From: Pelistega sp.
Lineage (GTDB): Bacteria > Pseudomonadota > Gammaproteobacteria > Burkholderiales > Burkholderiaceae_B
Direction of reading: 5' to 3'
Assembly (NCBI GenBank): GCA_030538255.1
Contig: JAUNUI010000007.1
Coordinates: 52,076-116,075, forward strand
DNA length: 64,000 nucleotides
The translations under genes and the position numbers were made by a program. The notes under the pieces are model-generated. The model saw only the letters and a program-made list of their open reading frames with translations, searched no databases and had not been told where the DNA came from. Below, one piece after another: positions 17,077 through 25,109 of this stretch. Positions within the stretch are counted from its first letter, which is position 1. Each line of letters begins with the position of its first letter.

Positions 17077-19683
17077 ATGACCAAGACCTTAATTATTGCC
17101 GAGAAACCCTCTGTTGCTCAGGATATATCCCGAGCCCTAGGAGGTTTCGAACGCCATGATGGTTATTTTGAAAATGATCAATACGTGCTCTCTTCTAGCG
17201 TGGGGCATCTATTGACCTTGGTGAATCCTGATGATGTGGTGCGCGGTAAGTGGTCATTTACCCACCTACCTGCCATCCCCAAGAAAGAATTTGATATTCA
17301 GCCGATTGATAAAAAAGCCACTGAGCGCTTAAAACTCTTGGTTAAATTACTCAAGCGCAAAGATATTGATGATGTCATTAACGCATGTGACGCAGGCCGT
17401 GAAGGCGAACTGATTTTCCGTTATATTGTGCAATATGCCAAGGTCAACAAACCGATTCAGCGTCTCTGGCTGCAATCTATGACCAAGCAAGCGATTATTG
17501 ATGCATTCAGTAATCTACGCGATGATGAAAGCATGAAGCCACTCGAGGCCGCTGCACGCTCTCGTGCCGAAGCAGACTGGTTGGTCGGTATTAACGGTAC
17601 CCGCGCCATGACCGCCTTCAATAGTAAAGATGGTGGCTTTTTCAAAACTCCGATTGGTCGTGTGCAGACACCGACTTTAGCGATTGTATTTAAGCGTGAA
17701 GAAGCGATTCGTGCCTTTAAACCACGTGATTATTGGGAAGTCCATGCGAGCTTTGTGGCGGCTGGCGGTCTGTATGAAGGCCGTTGGTTTGACCCAAACT
17801 TCAAGAAAGACCCGAATGACCCTGAGCTCAAAGACAATCGTCTATGGTCACAGGTCGCTGCACAATCGATTGTTATCGCCTGTCGTGGTAAGTCAGGCAC
17901 CGTGCAGGAAGAGTCGAAACCACTGATGCAAAACTCACCCGCCTTGTTTGACCTCACCAGTCTACAACGCGAGGCGAACGCGCGCTTTGGTTTTACCGCG
18001 AAGACCACCTTGGCACTCGCACAAGCACTGTACGAACGTCATAAAGTGATTACCTATCCACGTACTGACTCACGTTACTTACCTGAAGATTATTTACCTA
18101 CCGTCAATAGCACCCTGGGTGAAATTAGCCGTAGTGAATCAAATCAGAATCGCCTGCATAAAGCCTTTGCTGCGCGTATTCTTGAACAGCACTGGGTGAA
18201 ACCGAATAAACGTATCTTTGACAATAAGAAAGTCTCAGATCACTTTGCGATTATTCCTACGCCACAAGTACCTAAGGAACTGAGTGAAGCCGAAAGCAAG
18301 ATCTATGATCTCATCACGAAGCGCTTTATGGCGGTATTCTTCCCACCCGCCGAATATCGCGTGACCACACGGATTACAACGGTCAGCGCGCATCACTTCA
18401 AAACCGAAGGGAAGATTCTGGTCAAACCAGGTTGGCTAGAGATTTATGGTCGTGAATCCGCTGGGGATGAAGCGAACTTAGCCATGGTCGAGCCGAATGA
18501 ACAAGTGAAGACCGATGAAGTTCGTCTGGAAGCTTTAGTCACCAAACCACCTCCACACTATACGGAAGCGACGCTGTTAAGTGCCATGGAAGGCGCAGGC
18601 AAACTAATTGATGATGATGAATTACGCGAGGCCATGTCTGAGCGTGGTCTGGGTACGCCAGCCACACGCGCAACGATTATCGAAGGCTTGATTAACGATC
18701 AATACCTGCGTCGTGAAGCGCGCGACCTAATTCCGACTACCAAGACGCGTCAATTGATGACCTTGCTGAATGGCCTGAATGTGAAAGAGCTCACCTCCCC
18801 TGAGCTCACTGGTGAATGGGAGCATAAGCTCAAGCAGATGGAACAAGGCAAGCTTGATCGCAAGGCCTTTATGCAAGAAGTGGCCCAAAGCACGCAAGTG
18901 ATCGTCAAGCGCGCTAAGGAATACGAACACGACACCATCCCTGGTGATTATGTCACCTTACAAACACCCTGCCCTGTGTGTGGTGGCGTGGTCAAGGAGA
19001 ACTATCGCCGCTTTGCCTGTAGTCACTGCGACTTTTCCATTACCAAGAACCCAGGTGGGCGCAACTTTGAGACGGACGAAGTCGAAAGTCTGCTGCAAAA
19101 CCGTACTTTAGGCCCCTTATCAGGCTTTATTAGTAAGCTCGGACGTCCTTTTTCCGCTATCTTACGTCTCACCGATGAGAACAAGCTTGAGTTTGACTTT
19201 GGTCAGAACGATGAGGACGATACTGAAGAAATCGACTTTAGCGCATTGCAGCCGCTCGCCAAATGCCCGAAATGTGACGGTCAAGTCTATGATGTGGGCA
19301 TGAACTACATCTGTAATCATGCCGCGAATAAAGACAAAACCTGCGACTTTAAATCAGGCAAAGTCATTCTGCAACAAGAAATCTCGAATGAGCAGATGCG
19401 TAAATTACTCACTGATGGCAAGACGGATTTATTAGATAACTTCGTCTCCAACCGCACCAACCGTAAATTTAAAGCCTTCTTAGTGCTGGACAATAAGGGC
19501 AAGGTGGGTTTTGAGTTTGAACCGCGGCCGGTGAAAAAAGCCGCTGCCAAGAAAGCCACTAAGAGTGCCAGCAAAACTGCTGCAAAGACGGCAACAACTG
19601 GCGCGACAAAAACGGCGGTGAAGAAAACAGCGGCCAAGAAAGCAGCTACGAAGAAAACCGCAGCGAAGAAAGCCAACACTTAA
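17077..19683 (+). CDS. topB: DNA topoisomerase III with Lys/Ala-rich tail
   Basis: An 868-residue type IA topoisomerase that breaks and rejoins single DNA strands, used in decatenation. Order: Toprim domain at residues 1 to about 155 (LIIAEKPSVAQ, DAGREGELIFRY), the core with active-site Tyr near residue 327 in TYPRTDSRYL, RGLGTPATRATIIEGLI, then C-terminal zinc-type modules (CPVCGGVVKENYRRFACSHC and CPKCDGQVYDVGMNYIC). The last 55 residues are a histone-H1-like tail of KKAAAKKAT-type units, probably binding DNA non-specifically. E. coli TopB is about 650 residues, so the zinc modules and tail account for the extra length. ATG start after a CAGGATTTGT stretch. After the TAA the same frame continues the tail motif for 19 codons, so the tail may have been longer. 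Confidence 0.92.
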   Translation: MTKTLIIAEKPSVAQDISRALGGFERHDGYFENDQYVLSSSVGHLLTLVNPDDVVRGKWSFTHLPAIPKKEFDIQPIDKKATERLKLLVKLLKRKDIDDVINACDAGREGELIFRYIVQYAKVNKPIQRLWLQSMTKQAIIDAFSNLRDDESMKPLEAAARSRAEADWLVGINGTRAMTAFNSKDGGFFKTPIGRVQTPTLAIVFKREEAIRAFKPRDYWEVHASFVAAGGLYEGRWFDPNFKKDPNDPELKDNRLWSQVAAQSIVIACRGKSGTVQEESKPLMQNSPALFDLTSLQREANARFGFTAKTTLALAQALYERHKVITYPRTDSRYLPEDYLPTVNSTLGEISRSESNQNRLHKAFAARILEQHWVKPNKRIFDNKKVSDHFAIIPTPQVPKELSEAESKIYDLITKRFMAVFFPPAEYRVTTRITTVSAHHFKTEGKILVKPGWLEIYGRESAGDEANLAMVEPNEQVKTDEVRLEALVTKPPPHYTEATLLSAMEGAGKLIDDDELREAMSERGLGTPATRATIIEGLINDQYLRREARDLIPTTKTRQLMTLLNGLNVKELTSPELTGEWEHKLKQMEQGKLDRKAFMQEVAQSTQVIVKRAKEYEHDTIPGDYVTLQTPCPVCGGVVKENYRRFACSHCDFSITKNPGGRNFETDEVESLLQNRTLGPLSGFISKLGRPFSAILRLTDENKLEFDFGQNDEDDTEEIDFSALQPLAKCPKCDGQVYDVGMNYICNHAANKDKTCDFKSGKVILQQEISNEQMRKLLTDGKTDLLDNFVSNRTNRKFKAFLVLDNKGKVGFEFEPRPVKKAAAKKATKSASKTAAKTATTGATKTAVKKTAAKKAATKKTAAKKANT

Positions 19684-19697
19684 TTTGCCAATAAGAC

Positions 19698-19719
19698 CGC
19701 TGCCAAGATGACGGCAGCG
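19698..19719 (+). other. stem-loop after topB
   Basis: CGCTGCC (19698-19704) and GGCAGCG (19713-19719) make a 7-bp GC stem with an 8-base loop, 15 bases past the topB stop. No T-run follows. It may be a weak terminator or simply a by-product of the Ala/Lys codon repeats, which also read through in frame here. Confidence 0.3.
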
Positions 19720-19980
19720 AGCCAACATCTAACCGTGAAATAGTCTCAGTCAGCAATCTTACTGTTGAGACTACATCACTTAAAGATCTGCTCTACTGTT
19801 GAGACTACCTCACTTGAGGGTGGCTTCGCTATCGCAAACTGAATCCCTGCTTGAGCGGGTGGCCGCGCTCCCATTCCCTATCGCGAGTCCATCCACTAGG
19901 ATTGTGAGCACTGAAACTGGTAGAATGCATAAGTCAATTAAATTTATTCGTGTGACATGCATGCGCACGAGGTATGCCTT

Positions 19981-21342
19981 ATGAACTCCTTAATCCACAA
20001 GTACAATATCCCTGGTCCTCGTTATACTAGTTATCCTACCGTGCCATATTGGGATGAAGCCCAGTTTAGCCAAACCCAGTATTTACAGACTCTTAAGCGC
20101 AGTTTTGATGAGTCCAATGACAGCGAGGGCATTAGCCTCTATATTCACTTGCCTTTCTGTGAGAGCCTGTGCACTTTCTGTGCCTGTCATAAGCGCATCA
20201 CCAAGAAACACAGTGTTGAAGAACCGTATATTCAGGCCGTACTGAAAGAATGGCAGATGTATCTTGACGTCTTTGGTCGTCGTCCCTTGATTAAAGAAAT
20301 CCATCTCGGCGGTGGCACTCCTACTTTCTTTAGCGAAGCCAATCTAAAGCACCTCTTAGAGACCATCTTTGCCAGCGCTGATTTGGCCGAAGAGCCTGAG
20401 CTTAGCTTTGAGGGACACCCTAACAATACCCGTCGCACCCACATCCAGACACTTTATGATTTAGGTTTTCGCCGTGTGAGCTTTGGTGTACAGGATTATG
20501 ATCCAGTTGTGCAGAAAGCGATTCACCGCATTCAACCCTACGAGAATGTACAAAGCGTCACCGATGCGGCACGTGAAATTGGCTATGAAAGCATTAGCCA
20601 TGACTTAATCTTTGGCCTGCCTTTCCAGACTTGGCAATCGATGGAGCAGACCATTCGCCGCACCATTCGACAGAAACCAGATCGCCTGGCCTTCTATTCC
20701 TACGCGCATGTGCCTTGGATTAAGGGTTCTGGACAGCGTGGTTATGACGAGAATGACCTACCTTCAGGCGAAGTCAAGCGCGCGCTCTACGAGAATGGTA
20801 AAGCCCTCTTAGAAGAGCTCGGCTATGTCGAAATTGGTATGGATCACTTCTCGCTACCGAGCGACAAGCTATACCAATCTATGCTCAATAAGAAAATTCA
20901 CCGTAACTTTATGGGCTATACCTCATCCTCAACACAAGTGATGGTGGGACTTGGCGTCTCAGCGATTGGTGATTCTTGGTATGGCTTTGCCCAGAATGAA
21001 AAAGTCCTAGAGGACTACTACGCGCGTCTTGAAGCCAATGAGCTACCGATTTTCCGTGGCCATATTCTTAACGAGGAAGACTTGATTGTTCGCCGTCATA
21101 TTTTAAACTTAATGTGTTTACTTGAAACCCATTGGGATAAACCTGAGCAACAGTTTAAAGAACTACCGGAAGTACTTGAGCGCTTAGCCGAGATGCAAAG
21201 CGATGGTTTAATTGAAATTGGTCCAGATTATCTAAAAATTACCGATGCAGGTCGTCTGTTTGCACGAAATATCTGTATGGCTTTTGACTTACGCATGCTA
21301 CGTAACCAACCCGAGACACGTATTTTCTCAATGACTATTTAA
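19981..21342 (+). CDS. hemN: oxygen-independent coproporphyrinogen III oxidase
   Basis: A 453-residue radical SAM enzyme that decarboxylates coproporphyrinogen III to protoporphyrinogen IX without oxygen in haem synthesis. The start GPRYTSYPT motif is typical of true HemN rather than HemW. The iron-sulfur cysteines are Cys60, Cys64 and Cys67 in FCESLCTFC, followed by the extra ACHK seen in this family. EIHLGGGTPTF and DLIFGLPFQT are standard radical SAM/HemN motifs. I chose ATG at 19981 after CGAGGT; an ATG at 19957 in frame has no ribosome site. The 275 bp upstream hold two imperfect copies of TACTGTTGAGACTAC (near 19759 and 19794) and no clear FNR box. It would supply haem when oxygen is scarce. 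Confidence 0.92.
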   Translation: MNSLIHKYNIPGPRYTSYPTVPYWDEAQFSQTQYLQTLKRSFDESNDSEGISLYIHLPFCESLCTFCACHKRITKKHSVEEPYIQAVLKEWQMYLDVFGRRPLIKEIHLGGGTPTFFSEANLKHLLETIFASADLAEEPELSFEGHPNNTRRTHIQTLYDLGFRRVSFGVQDYDPVVQKAIHRIQPYENVQSVTDAAREIGYESISHDLIFGLPFQTWQSMEQTIRRTIRQKPDRLAFYSYAHVPWIKGSGQRGYDENDLPSGEVKRALYENGKALLEELGYVEIGMDHFSLPSDKLYQSMLNKKIHRNFMGYTSSSTQVMVGLGVSAIGDSWYGFAQNEKVLEDYYARLEANELPIFRGHILNEEDLIVRRHILNLMCLLETHWDKPEQQFKELPEVLERLAEMQSDGLIEIGPDYLKITDAGRLFARNICMAFDLRMLRNQPETRIFSMTI

Positions 21343-21352
21343 AGGAAACAAT

Positions 21353-21379
21353 AGCTTCCCTGTTCAGACTAGGGTAGCT
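21353..21379 (+). terminator. possible terminator after hemN
   Basis: AGCTTCCCT (21353-21361) and AGGGTAGCT (21371-21379) pair with one mismatch across a nine-base loop, 10 bases after the hemN stop. Only a TTTT about 10 bases later follows, so efficiency as an intrinsic terminator is doubtful. Confidence 0.3.
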
Positions 21380-21475
21380 GTATAGAGAGTTTTGGCATTA
21401 TTAATTCGTCTCATCAGCGAGCCAAATCGCAAGCGTAGTCATTACTTAATATCTACGGGTAATCGCTAGGCGGCT

Positions 21476-22354
21476 ATGAACGCCACTCTCATCAAATCCG
21501 AATCACGTCCTATAAACACCATGAATAAAACACCGCTAATTCCTGAAATTAAAGCCGAGCAAAGTATTGAATTACTCAAAGAGCTGCATATCCTCACGCG
21601 CGATGGCAAACTGAATCAGGACAGCCGTCGCAAGCTTAAACAGGTATATCACCTCTACCAGTTTATCGAGCCTCTAATGGCCGATATCCTGCAAGACAAG
21701 CAATCGCTCAGTCTGGTTGATCATGGTGCCGGCAAATCTTATCTTGGCTTTATTCTTTATGATTTATATCTAAAGAAATTTTCACAAGCCCATGTGTACG
21801 GCATTGAAACCCGTGCAGATCTGGTGCATAAATCAGAAGACTTGGCTGAGCGCCTGGGCTTTACCTCTGGCATGTCGTTTAAGCATATGACGGTTGAAGA
21901 AGCCATTGCTACCACTGACTTACCCGAGCAAATCGATATCGTTACGGCCCTGCACGCCTGTAATACTGCCACCGACGATGCCATCCGCTTTGGCCTAGCA
22001 CGCAACGCACGCTATATGGTGATTGTCCCTTGCTGCCAAGCGCAGGTGGCTTCAGTCTTACGTGCCAATAAGGGTCAAACTCTTGGCATGACACCGCTCT
22101 CCGAGCTCTGGCGCCACCCCTTGCATACCCGAGAATTCGGCAGTCAGATCACCAATGTGTTACGTTGCTTGCAGCTTGAAGCACGTGGTTATCAAGTGAC
22201 GGTTACGGAACTGGTCGGTTGGGAACACTCGATGAAAAATGAACTAATTATCGCAAAAAAAGTCGGCGGCTTTAAAAAGAGCGCGCGCGAACGTCAACTG
22301 GCGATTCTTGAACAATGCAATCTACTGGCGTTGAAAGACCACTTTGCATATTAA
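21476..22354 (+). CDS. SAM-dependent methyltransferase-like protein
   Basis: A 292-residue protein with a class I methyltransferase fold. LSLVDHGAGKSYLGFIL (about residues 80-97) is the SAM-binding motif I, VYGIETRADLV is motif II, and LHACNTATDDAI and VPCCQAQV resemble the Methyltransf_32 group of small-molecule or RNA methyltransferases. The target is unknown. The N-terminal 45 residues are poorly ordered; the start at 21476 has AGGCGG five bases before it, while the in-frame ATG at 21521 has no ribosome site. It stands alone between hemN and panB, 133 bp after hemN, and could be cotranscribed with it. No signal peptide or membrane helix is visible. Confidence 0.75.
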   Translation: MNATLIKSESRPINTMNKTPLIPEIKAEQSIELLKELHILTRDGKLNQDSRRKLKQVYHLYQFIEPLMADILQDKQSLSLVDHGAGKSYLGFILYDLYLKKFSQAHVYGIETRADLVHKSEDLAERLGFTSGMSFKHMTVEEAIATTDLPEQIDIVTALHACNTATDDAIRFGLARNARYMVIVPCCQAQVASVLRANKGQTLGMTPLSELWRHPLHTREFGSQITNVLRCLQLEARGYQVTVTELVGWEHSMKNELIIAKKVGGFKKSARERQLAILEQCNLLALKDHFAY

Positions 22355-22365
22355 AGCCGCTTTAA

Positions 22366-22509
22366 CAATTCAGCGCTGTAATTCGGCGCTGTAATTCAGC
22401 TTTATGATTCAGCGTTATGATTCAACGTTTTGACTTAAGGCGGTGATTTAGGCATATCTGTCATCAGCTATCTCCCGACTGTGTAATTCAGGGCTGTAAA
22501 TCAGGGCTG
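22366..22509. repeat. degenerate 13-bp tandem repeats upstream of panB
   Basis: The 353-bp gap between the methyltransferase and panB contains about five imperfect 13-bp units of the type GTAATTCAGCGCT (22366-22430) and two or three more near 22483-22509 (GTAATTCAGGGCT). No reading frame of any length is present. TATACT at 22615-22620 is a possible panB -10 box without a convincing -35. Confidence 0.6.
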
Positions 22510-22707
22510 TGATCAATCGTTATGCAATACTAATAATATTTCATACACTACCTACTGACACAAAATTAGTTTTTCGACCTTCATTGCAACATAGCTTTGC
22601 TGCATCATTAGGGCTATACTATGCAGATGTTAAAAATGGTCATTTTGTCATAATTTCCCGTTACACTACGCGAAGATTATGAGCAAACTCACAGCGAGAA
22701 ATCAATT

Positions 22708-23532
22708 ATGAGCGTACATGCCGATATCAAACGCCTCACCGTACCACAAATTAAAGCCTATAAGGGACAGCAGAAAATCGTCTGTTTAACCGCTTATACA
22801 GCGCCATTTGCCCGTATCCTTGATGAGTTTGTCGATCTTATCTTGGTCGGCGACTCAACCGCCATGGTTGGCTACAATATGGACAATACCTTGGCCATCA
22901 CCGTTGAGCAGATGGCCGCCCATGCGGGCGCTGTGGTTCGCTCTACGCATCGCGCACTGGTGGTTGTGGATATGCCATTTAGCTCATTCCAAGAGTCTAA
23001 GGAAGTAGCGTTTCGCAATGCCGCCTATATGTTGAAAACCAGCGGTGCCGATGCTGTCAAGCTTGAGGGTGGTGAATTTCTTGCTGAGACCACGCAGTTC
23101 TTAAGCGAGCGCGGCATCCCCGTCTTAGCTCACGTAGGTCTCATGCCACAATACTTCAACACCATGGGTGGCTTTAAAGCACAAGGCCTACAACCTGAGA
23201 TGGCTGAGCGTATTTATCGTGATGCTGTTGCGCAAGAGCAAGCAGGCGCCTTCGCCGTTGTGATTGAAGGTAGCGCCGAACCACTTGCCCGTCGCATTAC
23301 TGAAGCCTTAAAGATTCCAACCATCGGTATTGGTGCCTCACCGGATTGTGATGGTCAAGTCCTCGTTACCGAAGATATTTTAAACTTAAGTGGTCCTAAA
23401 ATTCCTAAGTTCGCTAAGCAATTCGTTGATGTTCAAAGCGTTATTCGTGAAGGTGTACAAGCTTATGCCGAAGGCGTGCGCGGCGGTACTTTCCCGACAC
23501 TCGACAATTGCTTTGGCGTGCCTAAGAAATAA
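22708..23532 (+). CDS. panB: ketopantoate hydroxymethyltransferase
   Basis: A 274-residue PanB, which transfers a hydroxymethyl group from methylene-THF to 3-methyl-2-oxobutanoate, making ketopantoate for pantothenate and coenzyme A. Visible family motifs are VGDSTAMVGYNMDNTL (metal and substrate site, Asp in GDS), ADAVKLEGG, PVLAHVGLMPQ and IGIGASPDCDGQVLV. Length matches the family (about 264-275). ATG at 22708 follows GCGAGAAATC. panC is not adjacent, unlike in many genomes, so regulation with the rest of the pantothenate pathway is not visible. Cytosolic. Confidence 0.95.
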   Translation: MSVHADIKRLTVPQIKAYKGQQKIVCLTAYTAPFARILDEFVDLILVGDSTAMVGYNMDNTLAITVEQMAAHAGAVVRSTHRALVVVDMPFSSFQESKEVAFRNAAYMLKTSGADAVKLEGGEFLAETTQFLSERGIPVLAHVGLMPQYFNTMGGFKAQGLQPEMAERIYRDAVAQEQAGAFAVVIEGSAEPLARRITEALKIPTIGIGASPDCDGQVLVTEDILNLSGPKIPKFAKQFVDVQSVIREGVQAYAEGVRGGTFPTLDNCFGVPKK

Positions 23533-23678
23533 GCTGTTCTAGCCTCTTTCACTCACTTCACTGGTCCTAAGATCCTAAGAAATTAGGCCCTCACGAACGT
23601 TGAGTGACGGTGACGTACCTAAGCAATACCTGAGCAATACCTAAGTAACACCCCCCCTTTCATCAATACGCGTGAATT

Positions 23679-24224
23679 ATGACGAAAAAAGCCAAACCCA
23701 TTGCTGGAGCCCCGTGGCATAAAGTACGTAAATCGAAACTTCATGGTACGGGCGTCTTTGCCAAGCGTAATATTCCAGCAGGCACGCGTATTTTTGAATA
23801 TGAAGGCAAGCGCATCAGTGCAGAACAGGCGGATGAGATGTTTCCTGTCAACCCTGATGACCCTTTTCACACCTTCTTCTTTGCCTTAAGCAGCGGTCGC
23901 ATTATTGATGGTGGTCAAGGTGGCAATGACTCGCGTTGGATTAATCATAGTTGCGAACCTAATTGTGAAACCCAAGAAGGGCGCCACGGTAAGCGCGTCT
24001 TCGTTCATGCCTTGCGCGATATTGCCAAGGGTGAAGAGTTGGTCTATGACTATGGCTTAATCATTGATGAAGAGATGAGTGAGACACTAAAGCAACAATA
24101 TCGTTGTCTCTGTGGCAGTGCTCAATGTCGAGGTACCATGCTTGCTTTGACGGCAGAAGGCGAGGTGGAAGACGAAGCGTCGGCTGAGGAAGATTCAACA
24201 GTTGAAACTGAGCTAAACGAATAG
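23679..24224 (+). CDS. SET-domain protein (lysine methyltransferase-like)
   Basis: A 181-residue bacterial SET-domain protein. The domain begins at SKLHGTGVFAKRNIPAGT (about residue 19), has the pseudoknot motif RWINHSCEPNCE, and the YDYG tyrosine motif. A post-SET cysteine group CLCGSAQCRGTM follows, where three cysteines would bind zinc with the one in NHSC. These are the features of active SAM-dependent protein lysine methyltransferases of eukaryotic type. The substrate in bacteria is not established; a DNA-binding protein or ribosomal protein is conceivable. The acidic C-terminal 30 residues are disordered. The gene stands after a short gap with 11-bp tandem repeats (23617-23649) and converges on the deoxyribosyltransferase gene. 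The start has only a weak ribosome site. Confidence 0.88.
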   Translation: MTKKAKPIAGAPWHKVRKSKLHGTGVFAKRNIPAGTRIFEYEGKRISAEQADEMFPVNPDDPFHTFFFALSSGRIIDGGQGGNDSRWINHSCEPNCETQEGRHGKRVFVHALRDIAKGEELVYDYGLIIDEEMSETLKQQYRCLCGSAQCRGTMLALTAEGEVEDEASAEEDSTVETELNE

Positions 24225-24334
24225 TCATCTTCCTATTTTTGCCATGTATTAACATTCACGCCATAGAAGATTTTAGCGAGCTAGACAAGTTGTTTATAGC
24301 GCATTCCTGTTGCTGCACCTATACACAGAGTTCT

Positions 24335-24838
24335 TCAAGCTTTCGCATAATGCTGTTGCAAAAAGCGCAGACACTCTTCAAAGCATGCACAATTGGCCTG
24401 CACACTACAGGCCAACATTAGATTTAAATTCAAGCCAAAATCCTCCACCACAAAGCCTTGTTCATCCAGGGCAAACATTCCCTGTTCTTGATTGGGGATT
24501 TGACGGATAAGTTGCTCCTGTTGCTCAGTATAGACCGCCACTACCTTACGACGGGCAATCGCATACCCCACTTCAAAGACAGTCCCCGAATCGGGTTCAT
24601 GGCCACGAAAAGGATTCAAGTTTGCAATCACCGCATCGGCTTGCTCAATTAAGGCAATATTCGCCTGATAAATCCATTCTGCGAGTAATTCTCCTCGTAA
24701 ATTAGAAGGCGCCGCATTGTCTAAAGGGTACAAGCCCTTAAAACCGTACTCGGCACATAATTGCTGCAAATGCTGACCATGCGCAATTGCATCCTGGCGA
24801 AAGACATCAAAGCCAGCCAGATAAATTTGTTTTGTCAT
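24335..24838 (-). CDS. nucleoside 2-deoxyribosyltransferase
   Basis: A 167-residue protein of the nucleoside 2-deoxyribosyltransferase family, which swaps bases between deoxynucleosides or hydrolyses them. IYLAGFDVFRQDA at the N terminus and DADAVIANLNPF-like IEQADAVIANLNPFRG are family motifs, and GTVFEVGYAIARRK contains the catalytic Glu. I start at the ATG at 24838 (MTKQIYLAG); a longer frame to 24961 adds 41 residues with no family likeness. Weak ribosome site. The C-terminal 40 residues include several Cys. Likely role is nucleotide salvage in the cytosol. It converges with the SET gene across 110 bp with no visible terminator. Confidence 0.85.
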   Translation of the reverse strand: MTKQIYLAGFDVFRQDAIAHGQHLQQLCAEYGFKGLYPLDNAAPSNLRGELLAEWIYQANIALIEQADAVIANLNPFRGHEPDSGTVFEVGYAIARRKVVAVYTEQQEQLIRQIPNQEQGMFALDEQGFVVEDFGLNLNLMLACSVQANCACFEECLRFLQQHYAKA

Positions 24839-25109
24839 GAGTAATTGGGCCTTAATCTTAAATTTATCTCCATCATAACATAGGCCCCTTTTTGGAATAA
24901 ATACCACATCCTTGCCCCTCCCCTCAGCCAGATGCTTATGACTTAATGGTGCAATAAACAAGTCTGGGTATATTTAAAGCGCTTGAATAATTAATAAAGC
25001 TCATTGCTCTAGACAGCTAATTGTTAAAATTCATCAATAACTGAAATAATAATCCTATATAATTATCACTATCTTGAATAAAAGCCAATATTTACATTAG
25101 GGAGAAAAT

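Noticed and set aside
19317-19679. Hydrophobic 120-codon reverse frame opposite topB
   Set aside because: Antisense of the Lys/Ala-rich tail, which naturally reads as a Phe/Ala/Val-rich frame; no support.
24839-24961. Longer start for the deoxyribosyltransferase
   Set aside because: The extra 41 residues do not resemble the family, whose fold starts at IYLAG.
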